Source: an uncultured cyanobacterium (GTDB lineage Bacteria; Cyanobacteriota; Cyanobacteriia; Cyanobacteriales; Nostocaceae). Taken from it: a stretch of 35,362 nucleotides of DNA. Below, one piece after another: positions 7,180 to 15,805 of the stretch. Position numbers and translations under genes: made by a program. The notes below the pieces were generated by a model. It had not been told where the DNA came from and did no database searches. It saw only the letters and a program-made list of their open reading frames with translations. Where the stretch lies: positions 1 through 35,362 of the forward strand of contig CAIVAU010000205.1 in the NCBI GenBank assembly GCA_903903925.1, given 5' to 3'. Numbering within the stretch: position 1 is the first letter of the stretch; each line of letters starts with the position of its first letter.

Positions 7180-7701
7180 AATGAGCATCTGTGCAGAAAG
7201 TTACGCTGTGCGATTGCTTATCTACCCCCCTGGACAAGACTTTTAAGCTTAACCCGGTTTTCTCTTCCGATGATACTTGTACCCCTGTTCGCGCAAGAGC
7301 GATTGGCTCCGCCAGTGCCAAAGGCAATCGCCACCAAATGCGCCGGTGTAAGGCGGAAAAAAGAGTGCTTAACTTTAAGCACTCTTTCAAGGTTTTCCCT
7401 GTTCGTCTATTGGCGATCGCAGTGCCCTATTCCAGTCACCACGATGATTCTCCCTCCGGAGTCACAGAGAAAGACGCTTTGATTTCATCTCCCCGACGCC
7501 GTTGTAGTACATTCAGTGACGATCGTTATGGGCGAGCGCTCCTCACGACGAGAGATTAAGACTTTGAGGCGTATAGTCAACCAAATAGCAGTTTCATGGA
7601 ATCTGGAAGGGGGGAGATAGAAAAAGGTGAGCACTTGTCACTTTGTAATACTTTTAATACAATAGCTGACACCTCATGCCAATAAGAAAAGGACTGGAAC
7701 T
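7180..7701. other. Intergenic region with repetitive cyanobacterial sequence
   Basis: Open frames here (for example 7191-7559) traverse inverted repeats such as GCGATTG (7299-7305) with CAATCGC (7325-7331), and a HIP1 octamer near 7421; I judge them non-coding. The short motif AAGAGTGCTTAACTTTAAGC near 7364 has internal complementarity. No RNA gene was recognised. Confidence 0.4.
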
Positions 7702-8688
7702 ATGATAAAACCTCGTGTTGAGTTTATTGCTCCTTTTAGGGTGTATTTACCTGAAGAATTCTTTGAGGTGCAACTAGAAAGCAAAGCATTTCTTGTCAAG
7801 TCAACTCCTCTTACTCCAGCAATTTTGGGTGAAGGCTTAGAAGTACACGGAAAAGACATAGAAATCTCACATGATATTTTTGGTTATGCAGGAAGAACAA
7901 AATTTTCGGTTGTAATTGACCAAGAAATAGATATAAGTTGCACAAATTGGAAAAATACTTTTTGTGATAATGAAGATCTTTACATCCAAATGTCATTATC
8001 ATCTGTTAACAGGTTTTTAGAAGTATACAGAGATCAAGATAAAAATGGATTAGGAGAAAAATCGTTTCATATAATTCCGTTGGTCAAATCGGATTTGTAT
8101 AGTTTTCTGCTTGTAGCTATTGATGAACAGTTTAACGAGGTAGGAGACTTTGCTATAACAAGACCTACTTTTCATCGGATGGGTTTTGGAACACCAGTTC
8201 AAAGAAAACCTGAGATAATTAACAATATTCAAATGCTGCTCAAAAGTGGCGATTCTATCCCCATATATAGGGATCTACTCCATTCTGCTTTAAATTATAC
8301 CTGGCGAGGGCCGTACCGACTTGCTCCTGTTGAAGCTAACACAGCTTTTGAAAGTTTTTTGTCCGAAATCATCTACCTTTTAGACCAAAACTTTAAGAAG
8401 TCTCGATATTTATGTAAGAACCTCATAAGCCTACAGGGGATATTGTCTACAAAACTAATTAATTCTGGCTATAGTAGTATTGTTTGGTTTACAAATCCAC
8501 CAAAAGGATGGGAAGCACTCCATGAGCAAGAACTTAAAACTTGGCACGATGACTGCTATCTTTTGCGAAATAAAGTAATACATGAAGGATATAATCGAGT
8601 AACCAGAGAAGAGGCTCTTAAGGCATATGAAGGAGCAATAGCTGCCATTAATTATGTCCAAGCCGAAATAAGAAAAATAGGACTTTGA
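7702..8688 (+). CDS. HEPN-domain (ApeA-like C-terminus) protein
   Basis: This 328-residue protein starts at ATG 7702. The N-terminal two thirds form an unrecognised beta-rich region. The C-terminal third is helical and resembles the HEPN domains of ApeA-type proteins: EANTAFESFLSEIIYLL (about 216-232), then CYLLRNKVIHEGYNRVT (about 290-305) and KAYEGAIAAINYV. The RNKVIH segment is an Rx4H motif, the RNase signature of many HEPN proteins. Such proteins often act in abortive infection or RNA cleavage. No sensor or partner gene lies next to it. The single-gene context and the long intergenic region upstream suggest a free-standing defence-like gene. The defence role is inferred. Confidence 0.6.
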   Translation: MIKPRVEFIAPFRVYLPEEFFEVQLESKAFLVKSTPLTPAILGEGLEVHGKDIEISHDIFGYAGRTKFSVVIDQEIDISCTNWKNTFCDNEDLYIQMSLSSVNRFLEVYRDQDKNGLGEKSFHIIPLVKSDLYSFLLVAIDEQFNEVGDFAITRPTFHRMGFGTPVQRKPEIINNIQMLLKSGDSIPIYRDLLHSALNYTWRGPYRLAPVEANTAFESFLSEIIYLLDQNFKKSRYLCKNLISLQGILSTKLINSGYSSIVWFTNPPKGWEALHEQELKTWHDDCYLLRNKVIHEGYNRVTREEALKAYEGAIAAINYVQAEIRKIGL

Positions 8689-8861
8689 ATAATCTGGGTG
8701 ATCGCCCCCCGTCGAAAATAACCCGCTCGCTAATTCCACTTTTGAGGACGACATAAGAGCATTTTCGTGTAAGACAAGCCTCAAAGTACTAATCTTTCGT
8801 TCTCCGCTGCGAGTTTTAGGGCTGATGCTAGAGTAACTGTGAGTATCCCCATATTGCGACA

Positions 8862-9887
8862 TTATTTTTCAGAAGAATCTATGATTTTGAGTTCTTTTTC
8901 TTCTGTTGGTTCTTCTGAAGAAATTACCTGTTCTGCTGTTTTTGCTTCTGTTTCGGATTCTGCTTCAACTGGGATTAATGCTTCCAGTTTCTTTAATAAT
9001 GTCTCCACTTGTTTCCACTTTTTAGGGTCTTCCCAAATTTTAGATTGACTTAGGCGGCGAGTAATGGATTGAATCGTGACTTTGGGAGACTCTTGTATTG
9101 GTTGAGGTTGCAAAGCTTTGACTCGAAGACGAATCTGCGAGAGGGATAAATCTTGAGCAATGGCTTCCTTTAAAAGAGATTCACGAGCGTTCTGGTCTTT
9201 AACTCGTGCAACCATTTGGGCTTTTGTGTATTCGATTTTTCCAGATCGAAGGACATCTATTATATCTGGCGGTAACTTCAAAAGCGGCAGGCGACTAGAG
9301 GCAAACGATTCCCAAGAAAGCTTCCCTAATTCTTCAAAAGCTGCTATTATGCCCAGCCCAATTTCATTGGCCAAAACGTTTTGGGCAGTATCCCCTTTAG
9401 CTTCATGCTGCATCTTGTAGAGTAAGCTTGGAATGTCGGTAACAGGCATAGAGAGTCGAATTGCTAACAGTTGCAATATGCCTTCTGTTTCTTCTACTGG
9501 GTTGAGGTCTTCACGAAGCAAGTTCTCAACTAAACTAACTTGCAGGGCTTGAGAGTCAGTAAGTTCTCGAATGCTAACTGGAACTTCTTTTAGTCCTGCT
9601 GCAATTGCTGCACGATATCGCCTCTCTCCTGCTACCAACTCGTAACGATTTTCTTGTTCTGGGATAGGACGAACAAGCAAGTTCTCCAAAATCCCGTGAG
9701 TGAGGACCGATTGAACCAATTGCTCCATCTTAACTGGGTCGAAGTATCGCCGAGGCTGACTGTCAGGAAGCGATATCGACTCAATTGGCAGCATCAAGGG
9801 ATCGGTGGAGGGTGACTCTTCTCCCATCAACACGCTGATATCGGCTTTGGCTTTGTAAGGTTGTTCTGTTTTACGAGTTCGAGTCAT
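8862..9887 (-). CDS. parB: ParB-family plasmid partition protein
   Basis: This 341-residue protein starts at 9887 and overlaps the parA stop. The N-terminal ParB/Spo0J CTPase domain is clear: SISLPDSQPRRYFDPVKMEQ, then the RYELVAGERRYRAAIAAGL box, then VENLLREDLNPVEE. The central part carries the helical DNA-binding region (LPPDIIDVLRSGKIEYTKAQ). The C-terminus is Glu-rich (ETEAKTAEQVISSEEPTEEK) and probably flexible. Together with ParA it segregates the replicon by binding parS. I could not identify a parS with confidence. Confidence 0.9.
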   Translation of the reverse strand: MTRTRKTEQPYKAKADISVLMGEESPSTDPLMLPIESISLPDSQPRRYFDPVKMEQLVQSVLTHGILENLLVRPIPEQENRYELVAGERRYRAAIAAGLKEVPVSIRELTDSQALQVSLVENLLREDLNPVEETEGILQLLAIRLSMPVTDIPSLLYKMQHEAKGDTAQNVLANEIGLGIIAAFEELGKLSWESFASSRLPLLKLPPDIIDVLRSGKIEYTKAQMVARVKDQNARESLLKEAIAQDLSLSQIRLRVKALQPQPIQESPKVTIQSITRRLSQSKIWEDPKKWKQVETLLKKLEALIPVEAESETEAKTAEQVISSEEPTEEKELKIIDSSEK

Positions 9888-10639
9888 TATAGTTGCTCCA
9901 TTTGTTTAGCGAGTTGGTCTAGAATTTTGAGAACAGGATGCTTGGGGTCATATAAAGCTAGGGGGATTTGTTGCTCTGAGGCATCTACAAATGCTGTAGC
10001 TCTCGGAATTGGGTCAAAGACGGGGGCAATGGGGGAGAATTGTTCAGAGATGGCTTTGAGCGTGCGTTGGTCTTGGGAGTTAGCAGCGGCGTAGCGAGAG
10101 GGAACGAATCCAGCTATTTTTAAGTGACGGTTCCCCCTTCTTCTGACTTTAGAGATCGTTTGCAGCAGGAGATTTGTTCCTTGGAAGGCTTTATAGTGAG
10201 TTTCGATGAGGATGAGCAAGTGACTGGCAGCAACAAGACTGCTATAGCTTAATAACCCCAAACTGGGTGGGCAGTCGATGAGAATAAAATCGTAGTTATG
10301 GCGAACGGGTTCGATGGATTCTTTCAGGCGGACTTCGCGAAAGTCCATGTTGACAAGTTGGATTTCTGCGACACTGAGATTGATGTTAGTAGGAGCAATA
10401 TCCATGCCGTGTTGGTTGTGGAGGATAAACAGTGGCTCCTCATTTATAATGGCGTCAAAGGGAGTTTTTTCTAAACTTTCAGGGTCAATACCCATGAAGG
10501 AAGTTAATGAACTTTGAGGATCGAGGTCAATAAGCAAAACTTTGTGACCCCTCACATACAATTGATAGCCCAGGATCATGGTCAGGGTAGACTTGCCCAC
10601 CCCTCCCGCTTGATTAAAGATTGAAATGACCAGGGTCAT
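9887..10639 (-). CDS. parA: ParA-family partition ATPase
   Basis: This 250-residue protein starts at ATG 10639. The deviant Walker A FNQAGGVGKSTLT is at residues about 8-20, with the signature Lys in GGVGK. The A' motif LLIDLDPQSSLT and the B motif FILIDCPPSLG follow. It is the short ParA type without an N-terminal HTH, so autoregulation would depend on ParB or another factor. The gene overlaps parB at 9887 and the two form an operon. It marks the window as plasmid-derived or chromosome-segregation related; the neighbours favour a plasmid. Confidence 0.93.
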   Translation of the reverse strand: MTLVISIFNQAGGVGKSTLTMILGYQLYVRGHKVLLIDLDPQSSLTSFMGIDPESLEKTPFDAIINEEPLFILHNQHGMDIAPTNINLSVAEIQLVNMDFREVRLKESIEPVRHNYDFILIDCPPSLGLLSYSSLVAASHLLILIETHYKAFQGTNLLLQTISKVRRRGNRHLKIAGFVPSRYAAANSQDQRTLKAISEQFSPIAPVFDPIPRATAFVDASEQQIPLALYDPKHPVLKILDQLAKQMEQL

Positions 10640-10691
10640 GGTTGTTGGAGTTTTGCTCTAAGTCTAATTGACAGCATAACTTGAACAATGC

Positions 10692-10697
10692 ATTATA
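10692..10697 (-). promoter_or_regulatory. Candidate -10 box of the parAB operon
   Basis: On the minus strand the sequence is a perfect TATAAT, about 53 bp upstream of the parA ATG. A good -35 hexamer at 17 bp is not evident; TTGAAA lies 20 bp upstream. The call rests on the -10 match and position. Confidence 0.4.
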
Positions 10698-10763
10698 TGT
10701 GTTAAAAGTAGCAAAACTTTCAATTATTGCTCTTTAGTCTTGCGATCACACTTGTGACGGCTT

Positions 10764-10808
10764 AAAAAAAACATTCCCTTCAGGATGAGCTAGAAGGAGG
10801 GTGTTTTT
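10764..10808 (-). terminator. Intrinsic terminator upstream of parAB
   Basis: Read on the minus strand, a stem of AACACCCTCCTTC pairing with GAAGGGAATGTT is followed by a run of eight T. It would end transcription coming from the trypsin/M23 gene and its small downstream ORF before the par promoter. A T-run on the other side makes it potentially bidirectional. The flanking sequence 10809-10967 holds nothing I recognise. Confidence 0.55.
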
Positions 10809-10967
10809 AGTTCATAATGATTCATCGTTCAATTATCATTCTTGGGGATTCCACATATCTGTTTTTCTTCTACCAAGTCATTGAGGAGCCGTGTGAATCT
10901 AACGATTCATGCACGTTTTTGTAGCCTTTTTAGGAGGGTGACTTCCTGGCTTAGGCATCCACTTACC

Positions 10968-11099
10968 TCAAGATTTATCTTTCATAGATTCAACACACTC
11001 AGCTAGTTGTTCAAATGGTTCATTGTGATTGAGCATTTTTGAAAATCCTAGATCTATAACAAAAGTCATATTGACTAACTTGCCTATAGCAATCTTCAT
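10968..11099 (-). CDS. 43-residue ORF coupled to the trypsin-M23 gene
   Basis: The start ATG (11099-11097) overlaps the stop of the upstream gene as ATGA, which suggests translational coupling. The product, beginning MKIAIGKLVNMTFVIDLGFS and ending ESMKDKS, is a small protein with a hydrophobic N-terminal half and an acidic C-terminal half. I do not recognise it. The coupling is the only support; chance overlap cannot be excluded. Confidence 0.35.
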   Translation of the reverse strand: MKIAIGKLVNMTFVIDLGFSKMLNHNEPFEQLAECVESMKDKS

Positions 11100-12256
11100 T
11101 GAGGTAAAAGTGCTATTGGATCTACTGCTCCTATGCCAGATGGGTGAATTTCAAAGTGTAAATGTGGTCCAGTAGAAAATCCAGTGCTACCCATTAGAGC
11201 AATTGTTTCACCTTGGTGTACTTGTTGACCTACCAGCACTAGAATCTTACGATTATGTCCATAACGGGTTAAGCTACCATCAACATGACGAATGTCTACT
11301 AAATTACCGTAGCCACTATTGTTCCATCCCGCTTTTTCAACCACGCCATCTGCTGCTGCATAAATTGGCGTACCAGTTGAGTTCTCAATGTCAATTCCTT
11401 TATGCATTCTTCCCCAGCGGATACCAAAGCCACTTTTGAGGATACCGTTTGTCGGCCAAATGTATTTTACAAACAAATGAAATTGTGGTGGGAATACAGA
11501 CAAGACCTTTCCATCCGAAAGCGGTTGATCCGAAAGAATATTACGTTGAGATGCTATAGTAACTTCTTGTTGCCAGTTTTTAAATGTTGCACTTGAGACA
11601 CCGTAGTTTCCGGATGCTCCTGTGAGTGAGCGAATTTCTGTCTCACCATGAATTGCTACTAGTTCGCCATTCTCATTGAGAACCGGACCACCACTCATAC
11701 CAGATATAGCAAAGTTATCGTATCCTAGGCTATAACCGTTCCGTCCTCGGCTCAATATAGTAGTAATTTTTGCGGTAAGAAATGTATAATTTCGTCCTAA
11801 ATTAAGCGGTCCGGGGGCTGGATAACCTGCAAAAAAAACTGTCATTCCCTCCTTTAGACTACTGGAGTCTCCTATCTTAGCCAATGGATAGCTTTGGTCA
11901 CTTTCAAATTCTAGAACTGCTATGTCTACTTTAAAGATACGCTTAATTTCGTCATTGTTAACTGTATATAATCTATTATCATAAGTCCGAATATTATATT
12001 TACCTTTTCCTTGAATAACATGCCACGCTGTGAGAACCTGGTACAGGTTACCGTTTCTACCTACAATTACTCCTGACCCTGGATTATAGCCTTCAATACT
12101 AACCGTAATTTTCTTAGCAATATCACTCACCTCAACCGATTGTAAGCCCATTACTAATAGAGGCTTAAACGCCACTACTAACATTACTACTATGCCTAAG
12201 AGGACTGATATAATCCTAAGTGAAAACCTCATATAATAATATACAAAGTAGGACAA
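11096..12256 (-). CDS. Membrane-anchored trypsin-like protease fused to an M23 peptidase
   Basis: This 386-residue protein has an N-terminal hydrophobic helix (about residues 10-36), so it is probably exported or anchored. Next comes a trypsin-like domain: His in LTAWHVI (79), Asp in VDIAVLEF (111), Ser in SGMSGGPV (188), a complete triad. The C-terminal M23/LytM domain (about 265-386) has the zinc ligands in MHKGIDI (H285, D289) and PHLHFEI (H365, H367), plus RYGH (H334), so it should be an active peptidoglycan endopeptidase. Joining a trypsin fold to M23 is unusual. The gene resembles the one at 13168-14337 throughout, so they are paralogs flanking the COP23 gene. An in-frame ATG nine codons in is an alternative start. 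Confidence 0.88.
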   Translation of the reverse strand: MSYFVYYYMRFSLRIISVLLGIVVMLVVAFKPLLVMGLQSVEVSDIAKKITVSIEGYNPGSGVIVGRNGNLYQVLTAWHVIQGKGKYNIRTYDNRLYTVNNDEIKRIFKVDIAVLEFESDQSYPLAKIGDSSSLKEGMTVFFAGYPAPGPLNLGRNYTFLTAKITTILSRGRNGYSLGYDNFAISGMSGGPVLNENGELVAIHGETEIRSLTGASGNYGVSSATFKNWQQEVTIASQRNILSDQPLSDGKVLSVFPPQFHLFVKYIWPTNGILKSGFGIRWGRMHKGIDIENSTGTPIYAAADGVVEKAGWNNSGYGNLVDIRHVDGSLTRYGHNRKILVLVGQQVHQGETIALMGSTGFSTGPHLHFEIHPSGIGAVDPIALLPQ

Positions 12257-12371
12257 TAAACATTTTACTGGATACTACCACATAAATTGCTTCAGGAAGC
12301 AAGCAACAACATCTAGAACAAGACGATATTGTCTTGACCTGTTATGAATACTTAAACAATAGAACTGGAAG

Positions 12372-12971
12372 ATGATCAAGAGCCTTCTCTATACAACTTG
12401 TGTTCGGATTCAGCGCAGAAATGCTAACAACTTATTGCTTCATATTCTACTTGCTACGATAACTATGCTATCAGTAGCAATCAGTTTAAGCTCTCCTAGC
12501 ATTGCTAGAGATGAGCAATTCTCTTGCAAAGTTGAAGTGATTGAACAAGGTAAAAATGTACCTGCAACAATTGCTCGTGCCAAGCGTGGCAACGAAATTA
12601 GCATCATTTATTGGGTATCGGAATATTTCAGTAAGTCGGGTGATACACCAAAGCAGAGGTGTAAAGATACATCACAAAAATTTCAAAAGTACTATGATAA
12701 CGGTTGGCTAAAGTATATCCGCACAGATATAGTTAACAATGTTGGTGTTATTTGTGTAGCCCATTCCAAAGGTGATAAATGCAATAAAACAGACACTATT
12801 GTTACTCTTCCTCCGAGCGTCAATCGCTTTGAAGCACTCAGAAATTTACTCGATTTACGCCGAATAGCATCTAGTGGTCCCTTGTATTTAAGCGACCAGT
12901 TGATTAGCTATCAAAATGGAGAACTTTACATTGATGTTGATGTTTTTTTGAAGAAGTTGTTTACTCCATAA
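12372..12971 (+). CDS. COP23-domain secreted protein
   Basis: This 199-residue protein has a signal peptide (LLLHILLATITMLSVAISLS, cleavage probably near SIARDEQ). The mature part fits the COP23 (circadian oscillating polypeptide of 23 kDa) family: FSCKVEV, ISIIYWVSEYFSKSGDTPKQ, RC, NVGVICVAH and a closing VTLPPSVNRFEALRNLL. The four mature cysteines are probably paired. COP23 proteins are cyanobacterial, membrane-associated and of unknown biochemical role. In cyanobacterial genomes they recur beside trypsin and CHAT proteases, as here, which suggests a shared proteolytic or conflict pathway. The gene is on the opposite strand to its neighbours. Confidence 0.8.
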   Translation: MIKSLLYTTCVRIQRRNANNLLLHILLATITMLSVAISLSSPSIARDEQFSCKVEVIEQGKNVPATIARAKRGNEISIIYWVSEYFSKSGDTPKQRCKDTSQKFQKYYDNGWLKYIRTDIVNNVGVICVAHSKGDKCNKTDTIVTLPPSVNRFEALRNLLDLRRIASSGPLYLSDQLISYQNGELYIDVDVFLKKLFTP

Positions 12972-13167
12972 GAAAGCAGTGCCGATAAAAAAAATCACCG
13001 CCAGGCATGAAAATATTTCCCCTCCCTATCTCTCTACTCTTTCAAGTCAGTGGGATCTGAAGGGAAACTTTTTTCTCGTGCTTTGCATCTCGAAAAGATT
13101 CTACCTGTTAAAAATCTGGAGATGAAAAGCTAGTGGGAGAGGCTTGCTCTGAGCGGTGCTGGATTTT

Positions 13168-14337
13168 TTACAGGTGGGGTAAAAATATTATTGGATTTAC
13201 TGCTTCTTCCCCATTTGGGTGAATTTCAAATTGTAAAGCTGGTTCCGTAGCAAATCCAGTACTACCCATTAGAGCAATTGTTTCACCTTGGCGCACTTGT
13301 TGACCTGCATGCACTAGAATCTTACTATTGTGTCCATAACGAGTTAAAGTACCATCAAGATGTCGAATATCTATTAAGTTGCCATAACCACCATTGTTCC
13401 ATCCCGCTTTTTCAACGACTCCATCTGCCGCAGCATAAATTGGCGTACCAGTTGAATTAGCGATCTTAAATCCTTTATGCATTCTTCCCCAGCGCATACC
13501 AAAACCTGATATTAATACACCCTTGGCAGGCCACATAAATTGAACTGGGGTGGTCGAAGTAATATTAAGCTTCGATGTATTGGATATAGGTGGTACTGTT
13601 GCAAATGCTTCGGCTTCTTCGTCTAAAAGGATACTACGCTGCGATGCTAGCGCCACTTGTTGTTGCCAGTTTTTAAAAGTTTCACTTGCAATAGCGTAAT
13701 TGCTACTTGCTCCGGTAAGCTCACGAATTTCTGTCTCACCGTGGATTCCCACTAGTTCACCATTTTCGTTTAGAACTGGGCCGCCACTCATTCCTGATAT
13801 AGCAAAATTGTCATAAACAAGGCTATAACCTTTTCTCAGCCGATTTATCAAAATTGTAGTAATTCTTGCTACTAAAAATTTATAGTTTCGTCCTGTGTCA
13901 ACAGGTCCAGGTGTAGAATAGCCAGCAATAAAGACTGTCATTCCCTCTTTCAGATTATTAGAAGTTCCTCTTTGAGCAATTGGGTAAGTTTGCTTGCTAG
14001 TAAATTCTACAACTGCAAGATCTACTCCGAGCATCTGTTTAATAGTACCGTTATTAACCGGATATATTCGATTATCATATGTCCGAACTTGATATTTACC
14101 TTTTTTTTCAATTACATGCCACGCAGTCATTACTTGATAGATATCATCGTTTTTGTTTTTATCAATTATTACTCCGGAACCAGAATCGAAACCCTCAATA
14201 CTAACTGTAATTTTTTTAGCTATATCGCTAACTTCAAATGGCTGTAGGACTGCAAGCACAAGGCTTGGTAACACAAAAATTACAATAAATATTACAAGAA
14301 AAAATATTACTGAAATTGTTTTGTAGGAAAGCTTCAT
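13168..14337 (-). CDS. Trypsin-like protease with a degenerate M23 domain
   Basis: This 389-residue paralog of the 11096-12256 protein has an N-terminal membrane helix (about 8-30) and an intact trypsin triad (His74 in MTAWHVI, Asp106 in VDLAVVEF, Ser184 in SGMSGGPV). The M23 domain keeps its fold-defining sequence (GVVEKAGWNNGGYGN, RYGH), but the metal site is broken: HKGIDI has become HKGFKI (the Asp ligand is now Lys) and HLHFEI has become ALQFEI (both His lost). It should not bind zinc normally and may serve as a peptidoglycan-binding or regulatory domain. It begins 25 bp after the CHAT gene stop, in the same direction, so the two are probably co-transcribed. Confidence 0.88.
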   Translation of the reverse strand: MKLSYKTISVIFFLVIFIVIFVLPSLVLAVLQPFEVSDIAKKITVSIEGFDSGSGVIIDKNKNDDIYQVMTAWHVIEKKGKYQVRTYDNRIYPVNNGTIKQMLGVDLAVVEFTSKQTYPIAQRGTSNNLKEGMTVFIAGYSTPGPVDTGRNYKFLVARITTILINRLRKGYSLVYDNFAISGMSGGPVLNENGELVGIHGETEIRELTGASSNYAIASETFKNWQQQVALASQRSILLDEEAEAFATVPPISNTSKLNITSTTPVQFMWPAKGVLISGFGMRWGRMHKGFKIANSTGTPIYAAADGVVEKAGWNNGGYGNLIDIRHLDGTLTRYGHNSKILVHAGQQVRQGETIALMGSTGFATEPALQFEIHPNGEEAVNPIIFLPHL

Positions 14338-14362
14338 ACTACTGACTTAATATAAATTAATA

Positions 14363-15745
14363 CTAATCTTGACCAAATATTTCAAACGAATGAATCATTG
14401 TATGGGCAATTGCTCCGTATGTGTCATACTGAGATACTTCAGCTTTGTAGGTAATTAAATACACTTGAAGATTTTTGATAGTAGCTACCTCCATAATTTC
14501 CCAATTCCTACCCTCAGAGGTGACGGTATAAATCAAGCCATAAGCTGGACGCTTTGCAAATGTTGTAGCTCCCTGTTTGAGGAGTTTGAATGCTTGAAAA
14601 TTTTTAGTCTTTTTAAGTTGATTGATAAATTGATCAATATAATTCGATAATGTTATTGGTTCAGATAAATTCTCACACGTAATAATTACCTCCAGTTGCG
14701 GTGAACGTATGGCTTCAGCTTCCGATGCAGGCATAAAAGATACAACTTCGTGTGTAATGGGGTTATCATCTTTTTCGTAGACCCAATTGTTGGGGTACTG
14801 AACGACGAAATTGTGAATGGAATCTTTATAGGGTAGTAAATTTACAAAGGGTCGAAATAATTCCTTGTCAAAAAGCGCAATTTTTAAGCGCTCGCGAAGC
14901 TTGGGTAAAGTAAAACCCAATGCTGGAAATCCGACTAAAAGTGGTACCAAAAGTAGAAGCAACCATCGGCGATACACTCGTTCATGGATATGGAAACTTA
15001 GAATAAAATTTCGATTACCTTGAATTTGAGTATTGCGATTACCTTGAGTTCCTTGCATCCCTCCACCTAATTCAGCTGAATCAACTCGCTGTTGAATCAA
15101 AGGCGGAGTAAAGGGTGATTTGGATTCTGAATCAGGATGTAGAGGATCATCTGGAGATGATAGAGTGCTCTCAAATATTTTTTTAAAGTCACGTCTAAGT
15201 TTAATGATTGGAACATTAGATTCAAGAATATTATTTAATTCAATATTATTTCGTCCTAATTCAAAAGCATCTGCATAGCTCCTCCCAGCAAAGATAGCAT
15301 CATAAAATCCTTTAGAAAAATTAATAGCAGCATTGTCGTGAATAGGGGTTTTCATCCCAATAACGCAATTGATATGTTGATAAATTGCTTCAGCCTGTGT
15401 TTCAGAATAACAAGCATTAAGTAATACACAATTTATTATTTTTTTAAATGATTTTAATAAATTACTCAATGATTCTGTACTCACAATTTGCGCAGTTCCA
15501 AAGTCATTTTCTAAAGCCAAACCATCTGTTCCTGTTCCATGTCCTGAAAAATGCACTATTTCTGGGTTATTCTCTAAAAGAGCGCGACGTAAGTCATCAA
15601 TACGAACTGCTTCTCTTGTGATTAATTCAAATGCTTTTCTATTTTGAGCGCGTTCTAAAGCCACCCGAATTTCTCTAATCTCCTCAGAAAGGCGGAGCTT
15701 GTTTGTATTTATAGGATTTGCTGATAAAATCAAAATCTTCTTCAT
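14363..15745 (-). CDS. CHAT caspase-like protease with membrane helix and PsbP-like domain
   Basis: This 460-residue protein opens with MKKILILSANPINTNKLRL, typical of CHAT domains. The dyad is visible: His69 in VHFSGHG and Cys112 in VLLNACYS. A linker at about 228-250 contains the repeated GNRNTQIQGNRN, followed by a transmembrane helix (about 260-280). The C-terminal domain (about 300-460) has the PsbP/Mog1-like pattern: FVVQYPNNWVYEKD, VVSFMPASEAEA and a final HSFEIFG. It thus has a cytoplasmic protease, a membrane span and an outer sensor-like domain. The trypsin-M23 gene follows within 25 bp. CHAT proteases in bacteria often act as effectors in NLR-like immune systems; the role here is inferred. 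Confidence 0.87.
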   Translation of the reverse strand: MKKILILSANPINTNKLRLSEEIREIRVALERAQNRKAFELITREAVRIDDLRRALLENNPEIVHFSGHGTGTDGLALENDFGTAQIVSTESLSNLLKSFKKIINCVLLNACYSETQAEAIYQHINCVIGMKTPIHDNAAINFSKGFYDAIFAGRSYADAFELGRNNIELNNILESNVPIIKLRRDFKKIFESTLSSPDDPLHPDSESKSPFTPPLIQQRVDSAELGGGMQGTQGNRNTQIQGNRNFILSFHIHERVYRRWLLLLLVPLLVGFPALGFTLPKLRERLKIALFDKELFRPFVNLLPYKDSIHNFVVQYPNNWVYEKDDNPITHEVVSFMPASEAEAIRSPQLEVIITCENLSEPITLSNYIDQFINQLKKTKNFQAFKLLKQGATTFAKRPAYGLIYTVTSEGRNWEIMEVATIKNLQVYLITYKAEVSQYDTYGAIAHTMIHSFEIFGQD

Positions 15746-15805
15746 TAGGATTTTGGCTATCTTTATTAGGAATCACTATTAGGGTCTTTGTTATAACTGT
15801 ACACC

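Noticed and set aside
7191..7559. 122-residue plus-strand ORF and overlapping frames
   Set aside because: They traverse dispersed cyanobacterial repeats and a HIP1 site; no protein family features.
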